64,000 nucleotides of DNA from Salvelinus alpinus (Eukaryota; Chordata; Actinopteri; Salmoniformes; Salmonidae). Positions within the stretch are counted from its first letter, which is position 1; the number at the start of each line of letters is the position of its first letter. The notes under the pieces are model-generated. The model was not told the DNA's origin, made no database searches, and worked only from the letters and a program-made list of their open reading frames with translations. The translations under genes and the position numbers were made by a program. The DNA lies in assembly GCF_045679555.1 (NCBI RefSeq), contig NC_092092.1, positions 24,170,969 through 24,234,968 of the forward strand. Direction: 5' to 3'. This document shows positions 32,493 to 46,264 of this stretch, in pieces.

Positions 32493-34862
32493 TGGGTCCG
32501 AACACCATTAATCAAATAAGAACTGTCTTATAAATGAGGGTTATTTTAGAAGATAACACCTAGCTATATAGTTAGCTAGCTAATCAATGTGTAATAACTA
32601 CGTAAAAAAATTATGAACGCGTTAAATTATTATGTGACGTGCAGTCATATTCAGGTCCTGATTGGTCAACAAGCTTATTTGGGAAAGTGAGCAGCGCAAA
32701 CCTCTGATAGCGTAGCGGTAGAAAAGGTTGAGCTCTACTCTACTTGATGCAAATTTCAAGCGAAACGTTGGAGTGAAGAGTTGTCAAGAGGAGGCGCCCC
32801 CCTCTGGACAAAACCCACTGTTCGGGTATTAAGCTATGACTTTAGCATTATGTTAGTAGCCTACAGAAATCCCCCTCTTCAAAACCCCTTTATTGTCTAA
32901 GAAAATTCTGCCTCCAGAGATTGTAAGCAGATACCTGGTACAAGTTTACTGTGCACTTCACTGCTCTCAAAGTTCAATCACGGCCCTCTCTTTCTGATGC
33001 CTGAGTGAGGAGCTATGAGGTCATTAGAACGAGACCAGTTGGTTGAATTGTCCTTTCCAACAAACCAAAGCCATTCAATCTGCCACCTGCCCTCTGGCCC
33101 CGGTGCCTTTGGGGCATCATTAAAGGGTAGAGGAGGAGGAGATTTGGGGAGGGAAGGTTGGACTCTTCCTTTGACTACAGCAGCAGAACAGCTGGAAACT
33201 ATAGCGAGGAGAGGAGAAAGAGGTAGAGAGGATAGCGGCAGGAGAAGAGAAGACACCCCCTTCAGAGATGATCCTCATTCAGAGGCAGCCCTGCTGCTAA
33301 TTTGATTTAATCTGCAGAAAATTGGGGTTTTACGGCAATGCGTCTTCCCCCTTTCCCTTTTCTCCCCGGGCACCGGCTGTGTGAGGTAGCAAGAGGACAA
33401 AACACCCCCTGTTCCCCTCTCCAGCTTAGCCCGATCAGGCAGTTCAAACCTCCATTGTTCCCCCAGGTATGGAAGCCCTTGTCTGGGGTCACCAGAGCCA
33501 CGGGGAAATAACGAGCGTGAAATCAAAGTAAAGGTAGAAAAGAGAAAGTCTTCATGGATGGTGGAATGCCCAGAGACCTTCTGCTCCCTAGAGTTGGCCT
33601 AGGGGTGGGGTGACGTAAGGGGGAGGGGATGTTGGAGGTTGGGGTAGAGGAGGACAGGGGGGTAAAAGCTTTAAAGAAAGGACAGTTACCCATAGATCTA
33701 TTGGAGGTTATGGGGGTGGAGGTTGGGCCAGAGGATACAAAGAGACTTTTTGGAATAGGACCTTGTTGACCCCATGACATAATCTGCATGGTTTTGCATC
33801 TGCATAGACTCAGCGATATAGGCAGATATTTGCATTCCCTATAGTTAATTTGTCAAATCAATTTTCTTATTTTTCATGCTGTTTCGGTGGCAGACTTGAA
33901 CTCTAGGACTAAGGGCACTTAGCGAGTGCCTGTCTGTCATGGTTCAGGACATGGTTGACACGATCAAGATCTGAAGTTGTAGGCTATTTGCATGACACTC
34001 AGACTGTAGGCTAACCTGCCCCGAGGCTGTGCAGACAGACATCACACATACTACCACTGATACTAACAAAAAATTGAATTGACAACCATATCAAACTTCT
34101 GACAAGAATAGCCATTGATTAAACACTGCTGCAAAGTAGGTAAAAGAAATGTCTGCGGTTTGGGCCTTTTATGACGTTATTGATTACAAGCTATGGACTA
34201 GTGACAGATTGTTCTAAAGAAGTAGCATGTGTATCATATCCCAGGGACCCATTGGCCAAGGTTAGCGTTAAGGTAATGGATATGGCTAATAAAGGAAACT
34301 TAGTAAACTTGAAAGGTAGGCTCTGAGACACAGAGATATCTATTCAGAATCAAAACCACCAGGGACTGACAACAGCAATGACATCATCACATGGATGGGA
34401 TCAGAGCTTTACATTTGGATCTATTTGGAGCATTTGAGCTCAATATAAGGCTATGCCAATCAGTCAAGCACTCTAATCCCCGAATAGAATAACCCAAACA
34501 GCCAAGCCTCGTTGGAACAGAGCAATGTTTCCATCCTTCCCCATTCCTTAGGAGTGAGTGTGTTTGTATGTTTGTGTGTGAGTGTGCTTGTGCATGCTTG
34601 TGCTTGTGCTTGTGTGTGAGTGCAAAGCTCAGTGTACGCCCAGTGTGTGGAAATCAGATCGGCCTGCTTTGCCTTGGCTACTGACCTCATTCTCAGATAA
34701 AGATCACAGGTGTAAGGGGATCCGACTACAACGAGGAGGAAGCAATTAACGGTAACACCACCACCACGATACGGAACGGATTAAGAACCAGCCAAGCCAA
34801 ATGGATAAGAGGCAGATCTGATTGGCTGGTTGATCATTGATTGGCTAACCAGTCAGTGATGG
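32493..34862. other. gene-free stretch
   Basis: Purine-rich tracts near 33120-33290 and 33540-33720 create open frames of biased composition on both strands. I see no splice-supported exon, RNA gene or named repeat. An imperfect TG tract lies near 34556-34620. Confidence 0.55.
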
Positions 34863-35051
34863 GGGTGGCAGGTAGCCTAGTGGTTAGAGCATTGGACTAA
34901 TAACCAAAAGGTTGCTAGATCAAATCCACAAGCTGACAAGGTAAAAATCTGCCGGTCTGCCCCTGAACAAGGCAGTTAACCCACTGTTCCAAAGCAGTCA
35001 TTGGAATTAAGAATTTGTTCTTAACCGACTTGCCTAGTAAAATAAATAAAA
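34863..35051 (+). mobile_element. HpaI-family SINE, near full length
   Basis: The 5' part is tRNA-like: GGTAGCCTAGTGGTTAGAGC (A-box region), then GGTTGCTAGATCAAATCC (B-box region). The diagnostic GTTAAC (HpaI) site is at 34975-34980. The 3' end is AATTTGTTCTTAACCGACTT then GCCTAG and an AAT-rich tail. About 189 bases. Confidence 0.88.
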
Positions 35052-35724
35052 TGGACTGATTGTGTTTTTGTGGTATAACTATTTTCCATCCCAGGCCAGG
35101 GCTCTTGATTTAGCCTAGAAGAGTGGGAGGTGAAAGAGAAACCAATGACCACACATCAGGGGGAGGGTGATCAGAAAGGGTGCTGGGAGCCGGTGATTGG
35201 TTGTGTATAAGTGTGGCTCCATTTGATTGGTTGTATATATTAGTAGCGAGAGTGGCTCAGCCTCCCATCAGTCAGAGGTGATAGGGCAGAGTTGTTCTCC
35301 ACCGAGCTCTCTCTCATACTCTCTTACTTATCACTGTACATCAAATGAAAGGCATGACTCTCATCTCCAAAATAAAACAAACACAGCTAACGCATCTCCC
35401 TCTCAGCCCTATGTGCCATTTGGGGACCATTTGAACTGTTTGTCTCTAGAGGTCGCCCTTGCTTCACATATCACCACCATGTGTGTAGAATTTATATGAA
35501 AGCAGTTTTAATAATGCACATGCCAGTTATAAATGATTTACCAGGAGCAGCCCTACACTGCACCGTGTCATTAGTTCCAAATAAAACCCTGTGTTTTCAG
35601 TGTCAACCCACTGTCTCCTTGTACGTCCAGTTACTATCAGAGTTACTGTCTATCTGTGAGTTTTGTACTGAAATGGAGGAACAGGACAGAACAGCATGAC
35701 TCTTCATCCACTACGGACCCTGCT

Positions 35725-35817
35725 TAGCCTGGTCCCAGATCTGTTTGTGCTGAATAGTCAACTCTTATGGTCATTGTTATGCCAAACAGCACAAACATAT
35801 CTGGGACCAGGCTATAT
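35725..35817. mobile_element. palindromic MITE-like element
   Basis: The arms GCCTGGTCCCAGATCTGTTT and AACATATCTGGGACCAGGCT are inverted around a roughly 45-base centre. A very common small salmonid palindrome. Confidence 0.75.
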
Positions 35818-38800
35818 ATTCTGCTTTAGTCCGAGTTGTAATCTATTGAGGGCTGTCGATAGACTGTAACAACAAAAACATTATTTCCAATCCCAGTGTA
35901 ACCAAAACATGAAGTAACAAAAGCAATGCAAGGGAATTACAATAGCATTATTCATGCTGTCAAGATGCTGATAATGGTTAAGTAACATATGTTTTACAAG
36001 CTATTTAAAATCCAGTTATTACATTTTCATGAGATGTCAATGTGAATGTGTTCCAATGTGTGCCACTACTACTATTAAACCATAGAAAAGGGCTGCCAGC
36101 CCAGGGATTGACCTGTGGTCTCAATAGCTCCCAGTTATAGCCAAACTACCCCAGACATCTGCAGGAGACAGACAGTGTTAAGTGTCATAATTCCACTATT
36201 TTCCGAGACGTAAATAGGGAGTCCACATCACAAATGGCACCCTATTGCCTTTTACAGTGGATTACATAGGGATTATTGCGCCCTAAATATAGGGAATAGG
36301 ATGCAATTTGGGACACAATGGTGAAGGTTAAAGGTCACCTGCATAAAACTTCCCTATTTGGGGCCAGTTGGACATTCAGTGGCTGGGGGGTAAGCAACCA
36401 GCAACCTGAAACAAGTGGCCAATTCACACAGGAAAGGTTTTGGGTAAGCAAACTTTGACTCGGTTTCCTGCCCCCTAACAGAAACAAGACATTAATTGTA
36501 ACACAACACTACGGAGGTTCTTCATGCACCAGGGAAGCAGAACAAAACTAACCAAGTGGCCCAGAGCTGCAGCCTGGGCACCTGACAAAGGATTAGAAGT
36601 TCAATGTTTTCAATGTTGAACAAAATCGCACCATGGTAGCTAACTCGAATTAGAGGAAGTGAGTAATTGCCAGGAAAAAATGTAGTTTATGTAGGCGATA
36701 GCAGAAGAAAGTCAACTGAATCAGTCTGCTAACTATGCATACCTTTTTAGCACTGTATATTCTATGTACTGGTGTGTCAAGACATTCACAAGCCCTGCTA
36801 TGCATTAGGCTGCAAATGCTATGCACCTCTTCGATCTTTTTTGAATAGGCTGCTGCAAGACAGACAGTTGTCGTCCGAATGAATAAATAAGGGTAGATGA
36901 TTGGGTTAGAGAGACAATTGAGGTAAAATTCCTTCGCTGTGAGACAGTGTGTGTAGCAGATAACCTCCTGGGGTGCCAAGTGGAGGTGCCACATCAATCA
37001 CACACATCATCATTCAGTTTAAAGTAAGGGGTTCAGAGGGGTTTGATCTCTGAGTCTTTTTGCCAAGTCTTCGACAATCATCTACATAAGGCTTCCCTGT
37101 CATCTGGTGCCCTGTCTGACCCAGACTCAAGGATTCATCCACTTACCCTAAAGACAGAGTGAAGCAACACTGTTTACTCCCATATGTTTAGAAAAGCAAC
37201 AATGGTGCTTTTTTATTTATTACAGAGTCTGCTGTGGAATGCCCACTCTAGAAACTTAGTCTACATCCCAAATGGAACCCTATTGCCTATGTAGTGTACT
37301 AGTTTTAATGGGCCCCGGGTTAAAAGTAGTATACTGCATAGGGAATAGGGTGCCATTTGGGGCACAACCGTAGAGATTAGTGTGTGACGTGTGTATGTGT
37401 GTAGGACACAAGGTTAGGCTGTGCTCTCCTCTGCCTTATCAGGCTCTGCCGCTCCTCTCCAGCCCCTGCCCCGACCCGCCAGAGAAAGACCCTGGTGTTA
37501 TCAGGGGCTACAGGAGAGCAAACATCTGTAGTTGACATGAGCTCACCGCTAATTGCTTGTTAAACGAGGATTAAGTGCCTGAGTCAGGCTCTGAGGAGTG
37601 GGCTGATAAAAACGTCCATTAGTCCCGTCCCAATCTGAGTGTGTGTAAGAGGATGGCATGTCTGAGGCTCGAGGTTAGTGATAATTTAGAAGTGAAACTA
37701 CAGCTACAACCTGGTTTGTTGTTTGGGACAAGGTCTGGTGGATAGGGAGTTTTAAGATGTGACCAGCAGTAGTTAGCCCAAAGGTCTTTGGTCAAAAGTA
37801 GTTCAGTACTATATAGGGAATATGGTGCCGTTTGAGATGCAGCCCGTTTTTGGAGGGCCAATGGGTAGCCAGGCTCAGATATTTCACATCTCTCTGTCTG
37901 TGATTCCTATCATGTTGACACAAGTGTTGTATAAAAAAAACAAAGCAAACATTACACCAGTTGTGTTTTTATGTAGTTGTCATAGGGAGTATTGTCGGGA
38001 AACAATGATGACCCATTTCAGCAGCAGATGTTTGAGGTCACCATCGTTGGTAGGGTTTCTGAAATTGGATGGAGGGTAAATACATTTTACTATAAAAAAA
38101 GAAAGAAAATCCACATACAGTATACATGGCCATGTTTCCTAGCTGCTGTAGGTTTATAGCACTGTCAGTCACTGGGGATAAAACAGCTGCATATATTTAA
38201 AACAAAATCCATGATAGCCAACAATGACACAATAACCGCTCTTAGAGCCCCTGGATCCATTTTGGATTCTGAGAAACAGTCCACGATCTCTCTCATCAGT
38301 GAGTGGTCTAAGACCGCTGAGACAGTCACATACAGCATGATAGGTCTCGTTGCTCTCGTCATTCCCTGATTCATCCACCCCCCCACCCCCCATCTTCAGC
38401 TGTTAAAACAGCAGAAATGATGGCTGTAATTGTTTCAGTGTGTAGCCGGTTATTTTAATGTGCCAAACTGGATGAGTCAGGAATAAAATGTAAAAAACTA
38501 TTGCAGTAAATGGCAAGTATTTTCTGACTACTGACAATCTTAACGTTTTGGCACACGTAGGCTTACTTTTTGGAATAGTTTGACTAATTATCAGGTGTTT
38601 CCAATTTCTACACAGTGATATGAAATGGATACCACCACCTAGAAGGAGACAGAGAGACAGGGCATGGTTGTCTTTTCACCATGACTGACTGGCAACTATC
38701 TGGACAGAGTTTACAGAAAGCCTAGGGCTAGATGGATTTGGCTCCTCTATGCTTTTTCTTTTTCTTAACATCCTCTTATTGTGTAATGAGCCCATGCTGA

Positions 38801-39002
38801 GGAGCATCTGTTTAGCTATTGTGAGGATGGCTGAGGTAACAGTTAACCAACAGGGGACAAGGAGAACATAGTTATAGTTATGGTGTCCATATTAGGACAG
38901 TCTAAAAGCCGATTTAGGGTAAATCTGACATCTGCCGTGGCCGTACAGCATTTACAGCAATGTGGCCTCTGCAGAAGTCAGAGCATTCATACTTCTTGTT
39001 TT
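35818..39002. other. gene-free stretch with scattered palindrome copies
   Basis: No exon could be supported. Decayed copies of the 'tatagtgcac' palindrome lie at 36225-36315, 37263-37370 and 37770-37845. The segment 37530-37620 is unusually even in composition and repeat-free and could be a conserved noncoding element, but I cannot test this. Confidence 0.5.
37263..37370. repeat. dispersed palindrome, good copy
   Basis: The left half CATCCCAAATGGAACCCTAT is mirrored by the right half ATAGGGTGCCATTTGGGGCA about 65 bases later. No coding content. Confidence 0.65.
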
Positions 39003-39105
39003 CCCCCCAGCAAAATTAGCCTATATTTAGGCTATTGCTTGTATGTGTATTTGACACTATGTTGAGGTAAAAATGCTTGTATGGATGTCAACCCCAATAT
39101 ATCCA
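39003..39105 (+). repeat. unnamed direct repeat, copy 1
   Basis: Shares about 100 bases with 48938-49040 in the same orientation: AGCAAAATTAGCCTA, CACTATGTTGAGGTA and GGATGTCAACCCCAATA occur in order in both. Copy 2 has a small insertion. I do not recognise the family. Confidence 0.7.
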
Positions 39106-39840
39106 AATTGAATTTTAGTAACCAGTGTTAGGCCTACTAGTTACTCCTTTAATCTAACAATATAATGCTTATCTTTATAAAAACATATTCTGATAGAAAA
39201 TGTAAGAATTAGACTCCTTCTGTATGCCTATATCTGTATAGCAGTAGTAGCCTATCTGACATGTATAAATCCATGTCGATGTTGGGAACATGGTGCCGGC
39301 ATATCTCTATCTTTCTCTGTCTGTCTAGGGCTAGGCCTAAACTTATGGACACCTTTACAAGCCTTTGTAAGATTTTAGGCCTATATGCATGCAATGCCTG
39401 GATGCATTTAGTGCTCAAATCAGCTGAACAGTGAGGTAGAAAATTATTATTTTAGGAAAGTAAAAAACAATAGACTATAAAGTTTTGAAGACGCTACACA
39501 TCGAAACACAATGAATATTTTTTTGTAATTTGTTACAGGCAGTTTTTAAGGACACGTAACTGGATCATTTGGCTAATACCACTTGTTTGTTGATGGCGCT
39601 GGTAGCGCCCAGTTGGAGGTTTATTTCTCCCTCTCTTCTACTCTCGGATTTGAACGGATCTCTCGGATCCAAACCAGCATCGGTCTCTTTGGGTTTGTTT
39701 CCCACGGTCCTTTTCGGAATGGGTCTGACTGTCCTTGGGTCCATTCGGAAAGGGTATCCGCTTTTTGATAATTAAATGCATACCGGGTCGGGTGGGAAAG
39801 CCACGGATCCATTTCGGAACAGGTCCAACTTTTTGGCTAT

Positions 39841-41754
39841 ATCAAATCAAATCAAATTTGTCACATGCGCCGAATACAACAGGTGTAGACCTTACCGTGA
39901 AATGCTTACTTACAAGCCCTTAACCAACCATACAGTTTTAAGAAAATAGAGATAAGAACATATTTACGACATAAACTAAAGGGGAAAAAAGTAACACAAT
40001 AAAATAACAATAATAACGCTATATACAGGGGGCTCCGGTACCGAGTCAATGTGCGGGGGTACAGGTTAGTCGAGGTAATTTGTACATGTAGGTAGGGGTA
40101 AAGTGACTATGCCTAGATAATAAACAGTGAGTCGCAGCAGGGTAAAAACAAACAGGGGGGTGTCAATGCAAATAGTCTGGGTGGCCATTATTTTGATTAA
40201 TTGTTCAGCAATCTTATGGCTTGGGGGTAGAAGCTGTTTTGAAGCCTTTTTGATCTAGAGTTTGTTCTCTCTGCTACCGTACAGCAAGCAGTACCGCAGC
40301 ACCGTCTATGACTTAGGGGACTGGAGCCCTTGGCAATTTTTTGGGCCTTCCTCTGACACAGCCTAGTATATAGGTCCAGGATGGCAGGAAGCTTGGCCCC
40401 AGTGATGTACTGGGTCATACGCACTACCCTTTGTAGCGCCTTACGGTCAAATGCCGAGCAGTTGCCATACCAGGCGGTGATGCAACCGGTCATCACGCTC
40501 TTGATGGTGCAGCTGTAGAACTTTTTGAGGATCTGGGGACCAATGCCAAATCTTTTCTGTCTCCTGAGGGGGAAAAGGCATTGTCATGCCCTCTTCACGA
40601 CTGTCTTGGTGTGTTTGGACCATGATAGTTTGTTGATGATGTGGACACAAAGGAACTTGAAACTCTCAACCCTCTCTACTATAGCCATGTCGATGTGAAT
40701 GGGGGCGTGTTCGGCCCTCCTTTTCCTGTAGTCCATGTTAATCTGGTTTGTCTTGCTCACGTTGATGGACAGGTTGTTGTCCTGGCACCACACTGCCAGT
40801 TCTCTGACCGCCTATCTACAGGCTGTCTCATCGTTGTCGGTGATCAGGCCTACCCCCGTTGTATCGTTAGCAAACTTAATGATGGTGCTGGAGTCGTGCT
40901 TGGCCACGCAGTTGTGGGTGAACACAGAGTTGTAGTGTAGCATCCGCATCACCTGACCACTTCCGTATTGAGCGAGTCACTGGTACTTCCTACTTTAGTT
41001 TTGCTTGCAAGCAGGAATCAGGAGGATAGAATTAAGATCAGATTTACCAAATGGAGGGCGAGGAAGAGCTTTGTACACGTCTCTGTGTGTGGAGTAAATG
41101 TGGTCAAGAGTTTTTTTTCCTCTGGTTGCACCGATTTAAGTTTGCCTGCATTAAAGTCCCCGGCCATTAGGAACAACGCTTCTGGATGAGCTTTTTCTTG
41201 TTTGCTTATGGCCTTATACAGCTCGTAGAGTACAGTCTTAGTGCCAGCGTCGGTTTGTGGTGGTAAATAGATGGCTCCGAATAAAATAGATGAAAACTCT
41301 CTTGTAGATAGTGTGGTCTACAGCTTATCATGAGGTACTCTACCTCAGGCAAGCAAAACCTCGAGACTACCTTAATATTAGACATCGCGCACCAGCTGTT
41401 GACAAATAGACACACACACCCACCCCTCGTCTTACCGGATGTAGCTGTTCTGTCCTGCCGACTCACGGAAAACCCAGTCAACTGTATATTATCCGTGTTG
41501 TCGTTCAGCCACGACTCACTGAAACATAAGCTATTACAGTTTTTAATGTCCCGTTGGTAGGATGGTCTCGAACGGAGCTCATCCAATTTATTCTCCAGTG
41601 ATTGCACGTTGGCAAATAGAATGAATGGTGGAGCTGGGTTACCCACTCACCGACTGAATTCTCACAAGGCACCCTGATCTGTGCCCCCTGTATTTCCTTA
41701 TTTTCTTCATTTGAATGACGGGAATTTGGGTCTTGTCCGGGAGCAACATTATAT
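39841..41754 (-). mobile_element. LINE (RSg-1-like), internally deleted
   Basis: The plus strand opens with the mirrored 3' tail (ATCAAATCAAATCAAATTTG). The minus strand carries 41646-41206, an endonuclease start (FANVQSLENKLDELRSRPSY, ESWLNDNT), and 40793-40197, RT C-terminal pieces (WCQDNNLSINVSKTNQIN, WYGNCSAFDRKALQRV). Endonuclease-linker sequence jumps to late RT sequence at about 40934, so roughly the first half of RT is deleted. Inactive. Confidence 0.82.
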
Positions 41755-43179
41755 CCTTATTTACATAAGTAATCAGACTCTTTGCTATGAGAAATTGAAC
41801 TCAGGTGAATCCTGTTTCCATTGATCATCTTTGAGATGTTTCTACAACTTGATTGGAGTCCACCTGTGGTCAATTAAATTGATTGGACATGATTTGGAAA
41901 GGCACACACCTGTCTACATAAGGTCCCACAGTTGACAATGAATGTCAGAGAAAAAACCAACCCATGAGGTCTAAAGAATTCTCTGTAGAGCTCCAAACAG
42001 GATTGTCTCGAGACACAGATCTGGGGAAGGGTACAAAAAAATGTCTGCAGCATTGAAGGCACCCAAGAACACAGTGACCTCCATCATTCTTAAATGGAAG
42101 AAGTTTGGAACCATCAAGACACTTCATAGAGCTGGCTGCCCGGCCAAACTGAGCAATCGACAGAGAAGAACCTTGGTTAAGGAGGTGACCAACAATCCGA
42201 TGGTCACTCTGAAAGATCTCCAGAGTTCATTTGTGGAGATGGGAGAACTTTCTAGAAGGACAACCATCTCTGCAGCACTCAACCAATCAGGCTTTTATGG
42301 TAGACTGGCCAGACGGAAGCCACTCCTCAGTAAAATGGACATGACAGCCCGCTTGAAGTTTGTCAAAAGGCACCTAAAGACGCTCAGACCATGAGAAACA
42401 AGATTTGCTGGTCTAATGAAACCAAGATTGACCTCTTTGGCCTGAATGCCAAGTGGCACATCTGGGGGAAACATGGCAACATCCTTATTGTGAAGCATGG
42501 TGGTGGCAGCATCATGCTGTGGGGATGTTTTCAGCAGCAGGGACTGGGAGACTAGTCAGGGTTGAGAGAAAGATGAACGGAGCAAAGTACAGAGAGATCC
42601 TTGATGATAACCTGCTCCAGAGCACTCTGGACCTCAGACTGGGGCGAAGGTTCACCTTCCAACAGGACTTTAAAACGACCCTAAGCACACAGCCAAGACA
42701 ACACAGCAGTGGTTTCAGGACAAGTCTCTGAATGTCCTTGAGTGGCCCAGCCAGAGCCCGGACTTGAACCCGATCAAACATCTCTGGAGAGACCTGAAAA
42801 TAGCTGTGCAGCGACACTCCACATCCAACCTGACAGAGCTTGATAGGATCTGCAGAGAAGAATGGGAGAAATTCCCCAAATACAGGTTTGCCAAGCTTGT
42901 AGCTTCATACACAAGAAGACTCAAGGCTGTAATTGCTGTCAAAGGTGCTTCAACAAAGTACTGAGTAAAGGGTCTGAATCCTTATGTAAATGTATTATTT
43001 CCCTTCTTTTTATACATTTGCAAAAATGTATAAAAAACGTGTTTTTGCTTTGTCCTTATGGGGTATTGTGTGTAGATTGATGAGGGGGGAAAAAGCAATT
43101 TAATACATTTTAGAATAAGGCTGTAACATAACAAAATGTGGAAAAAGTCAAGGGGTCTGAATACTTTCCAAATGCACTG
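41753..43179 (+). mobile_element. Tc1-like transposon, left end missing
   Basis: The right end CCAAATGCACTG is followed by TA (43180-43181). The left outer repeat is absent; the copy starts inside the terminal region next to the LINE. Plus-strand transposase pieces: 42041-42394 (APKNTVTSIILKWKKFGT, a DNA-binding half ending at a stop) and 42764-42964 (NPIKHLWRDLKIAVQR; Lys replaces the catalytic Glu). The QQD segment is frameshifted. Inactive. Confidence 0.88.
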
Positions 43180-43524
43180 TATGAACGTGCAAGTTCTGTT
43201 CTTGATGATTTTAAAGGCTTGTTCATGGATTCCCATCTTTTTATCGTTATTTGTCTTGGTAGAACGACTTAACAAGCAAAATCATGCTAATTTCTCACAA
43301 ATCTTTCTGGACATTTTTTCTCTCTCACTCTCTCACTCTCACACACTCTCTCTCTCAGTGTTAACGTTTCCAACACTGTCGTCTTGGCTGTTTTCTCACT
43401 TTGAGTCTCAGTTTTATTGGGTCTTCCCTTGTCACTCGTTAGACTTTTAATGAAACCAATTTCACGCCCTTTCTTCTTCTCCGAACATCTGTTAACAGCT
43501 GCAAGGAAACTAATTAAAGGCCAA

Positions 43525-43555
<31 letters not shown>
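43525..43555 (+). repeat. GA microsatellite
   Basis: About 15 GA units with one interruption. A TC-rich tract lies nearby at 43318-43358. Confidence 0.8.
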
Positions 43556-43827
43556 CGGGGAAAAAAACAAGTTGATGTTGAGGAAAAAATACATGAATGG
43601 TCACCATTGCCCGGCATGAATCTGTGAGAATTTATGGTGTTCACTGAGTCTGAAGCTATTGGGCGAGATAAAATATGAATTGATCCCTATGCAGCTGCAG
43701 TTCCAGCGAAGAGTTAAAACCTCTGGGGCTCTGTGTCAGTGCTTTGTTATGTTTCACCAATACAATTAAATAAACATGACACTTCAAGCCTTGGTTCAGT
43801 TTTTAAACATTTGGTATAATAACCATT

Positions 43828-45313
43828 TTTCCTATCTAGGCCAGTGTTCTGTGTTTTCTTAATCTTAACTTTATCTCCATGTGAGAAAACTTTTGGATAG
43901 TTTTAAAGCAATCATCAAGTGTTGCCATAGCTGTGATAGTGGATATCCAATACAACATGACTCAACTCCAATAGAAAGGATTTCAGCAGATTATCTTCAG
44001 ATAAAAAGAAGACCTAATATAGTCCCAACCCTTTATGCTCCACTTTCCGATTTTAATTAATCAGCCAATAAGCATTAAGGAATACATCTCTCAAAACCTC
44101 TTTCCATTTGTGATGTTCTGTTGTGCCTTCAAGAGTGTCACGCCTGCTCCCGCTCCCCCTCTCTGGCGCCATGCTGCCCATCATTACGCACACCTGTCAC
44201 CATCATTACGCGCATCGGCGCTCATTGGACTCACCTGGACTCCTTCACTTTGTTGATTGCCCCTCTATAGAGTCTGTTCCTCAACCTCTTGATGAAAACG
44301 TGCACCTTGGTGGTCAGAAATAGACTGTATAAAGACTAATAGTTCTGTACTGTACAGGGTTGAGAAAGCACTGATTGCTTTCTCTGTCTCTGGCCTGACT
44401 AGCTACAGTGGAAAAGCTTGCCTGTCCATCCAATTCATTATCCGGCTCCATTTTACAGATAGGCTATGCAAATTGCAGGGGGGACTGTTGCTGGAGTAAA
44501 CCTGGAGGAGAGGAAAAATGAAAGTGACAGGGGTTGAAAGATATCAGTTGCAATCTGCTGGCTGAGGAGGTGAAGGGCGAGAGTGAAAGCCTGGGCACTG
44601 AATACATGACAATTCCACTAAGAGCTTTCCGAACGACGAGCCACTGCGTATGTACACAAGGGTAACCTGATATGATTTGATAAGTTGGAAACGTCTGGCC
44701 TCCACTTCTCATTCTGCAACTGTCTAGGTTAGCACACTGATATATTTGACATGGAGACATCAGAAGTGATCTTCTTAGCGAGGTTGAAGCAGTGGCTTTG
44801 CCACTTTGAGGCAGCTCATATGTTTCACATCAGCAGGATTCAGTGAAAGGACTGGAAAAGAGTAGGATAAGCCAAGGGAATAAGTTTCCTGTTTTAAAGA
44901 CCAAAGCCTGCATCCGAAATGGCCCTGGTAAAAAGTAGTGGACTAAATAGGGAACAGAACATCACAAATGGAAAGAAGTTTTGAGAGATTTATTCCTTAA
45001 TGCTTATTTGCTGATTATTAAAATGCGAAAGTGGAGCATAAAGGGTTGGGACTATATTAGGTCTTCTTTTTATCTGAAGATAATCTGCTGAAATCCTTTC
45101 TGTTGCAGTTGAGTCATGTTGTATTGGATATCCACTATCACAGCTATGGCAACACTTGATGATTGCTTTAAAACTATCCAAAAGTTTCCTCACATGGAGA
45201 TAAAGTTAAGATTAAGAAAATGCAATAATACAGACGTACATTCTGTTTGATGACAACACAAAACCTCCCATGGCATGCCTTATTACCAGAACATTGGCCT
45301 AGATAGGAAGAAT
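43828..45313. repeat. inverted duplication, arms about 270-360 bases, unknown origin
   Basis: The left arm 43828-44122 and right arm 44948-45313 are reverse complements at roughly 95 percent by eye over the shared part (landmarks TGCCATAGCTGTGATAGTGG, GATTATCTTCAGATAAAAAG, CAACCCTTTATGCTCCACTT). The right arm holds about 85 extra bases near its outer end. The 825-base centre contains an LTR-like fragment. Neither arm resembles an element I know. Confidence 0.85.
44136..44330 (+). mobile_element. LTR-like fragment
   Basis: Begins TGTCACGCCTGCTCCCGCTC directly after AAGAG. The flank GATGTTCTGTTGTGCCTTCA just before it recurs without the insertion at 45527-45550, which suggests an insertion into that repeat. 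The 3' boundary is unclear. Confidence 0.45.
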
Positions 45314-46264
45314 CTCAGTGCAGATTGTTATTAGGAGATAGTGGTGGCTCTGCTGTAGTGTTTCTTGTTGTGACACATAAGATGAAGTATAAGATGCTGT
45401 CCAACTACTGTACTGTAACTATAATGTCTCAGTTCTTATTAAGACTTGTCTCTGACTGACTAGTCAGTAGAATTAACCACGCCATCTATAACAGGACGAA
45501 GTAACTCCCTCTCCAAATCAACCATGATGTTCTGTGGTGCCTTCAAGAGTTTATACAATGACTAACACTATGTAATAATATCACTGAGGAGGATACGTTT
45601 TATCACCCTTGTCCCAATTTTGTTTCATCTCCAAATCAAAATGTGTTACTGAAACAAAGTTTATTTATTCAAATTGTAAAATATTCGAGCCAACATAGGG
45701 AATGACAGAGAATACCTTGTGAACCATTTCATTCTGGGAAAAAAGGAGATGTTTGCATAAAAATGTACTGCCGCCTTTGGAAGCCTGTGGTCGTCCAATA
45801 AAAGCAGAGACAGGGTCCACTGCTCTTTCTACGAGAACGGAGAAACCCCAATGTTCTGTGTGATTAAGACCTTAAAAAGAGAAACTCGACTCTCATCCAT
45901 TCCAAAGATACTAATTGGGTTTTCATCGCTAAATCACTACTCTGTGCTGTCCTTTACCTCAATGGGTTGAAGTCGCACCACCTTCCCCACATAGGCCTAC
46001 TGTCCAGACACACGCATGCACACACCCTTTCTCTAATCTAGGGGAAATCTAACCTCAGACTGCTACAGTGGGACTTCGTGGTGGAAACTAATGTTTTTAA
46101 AAAGGGGTGAGTCAATTCAAACCCAATTGGGAATAGTCTCCATGGCTAATCAACATAAACCAGTGGCTTTCCTGTTGGCATTGACCATAATGAAAACAGT
46201 AGCTGCCTTAAAATGGACTGGCGGGCAGACCTTGGTTCCTATGACTAAAACAGTGGCATGTGTC
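45314..46264. other. gene-free stretch
   Basis: No exon, RNA gene or named element. A 24-base segment at 45527-45550 repeats 44113-44136. Confidence 0.5.

Noticed and set aside
33015-33305. 96-codon frame with Gly/Arg-rich end
   Set aside because: Caused by a purine-rich tract; an opposite-strand frame of similar length exists and no splice site or motif supports either.
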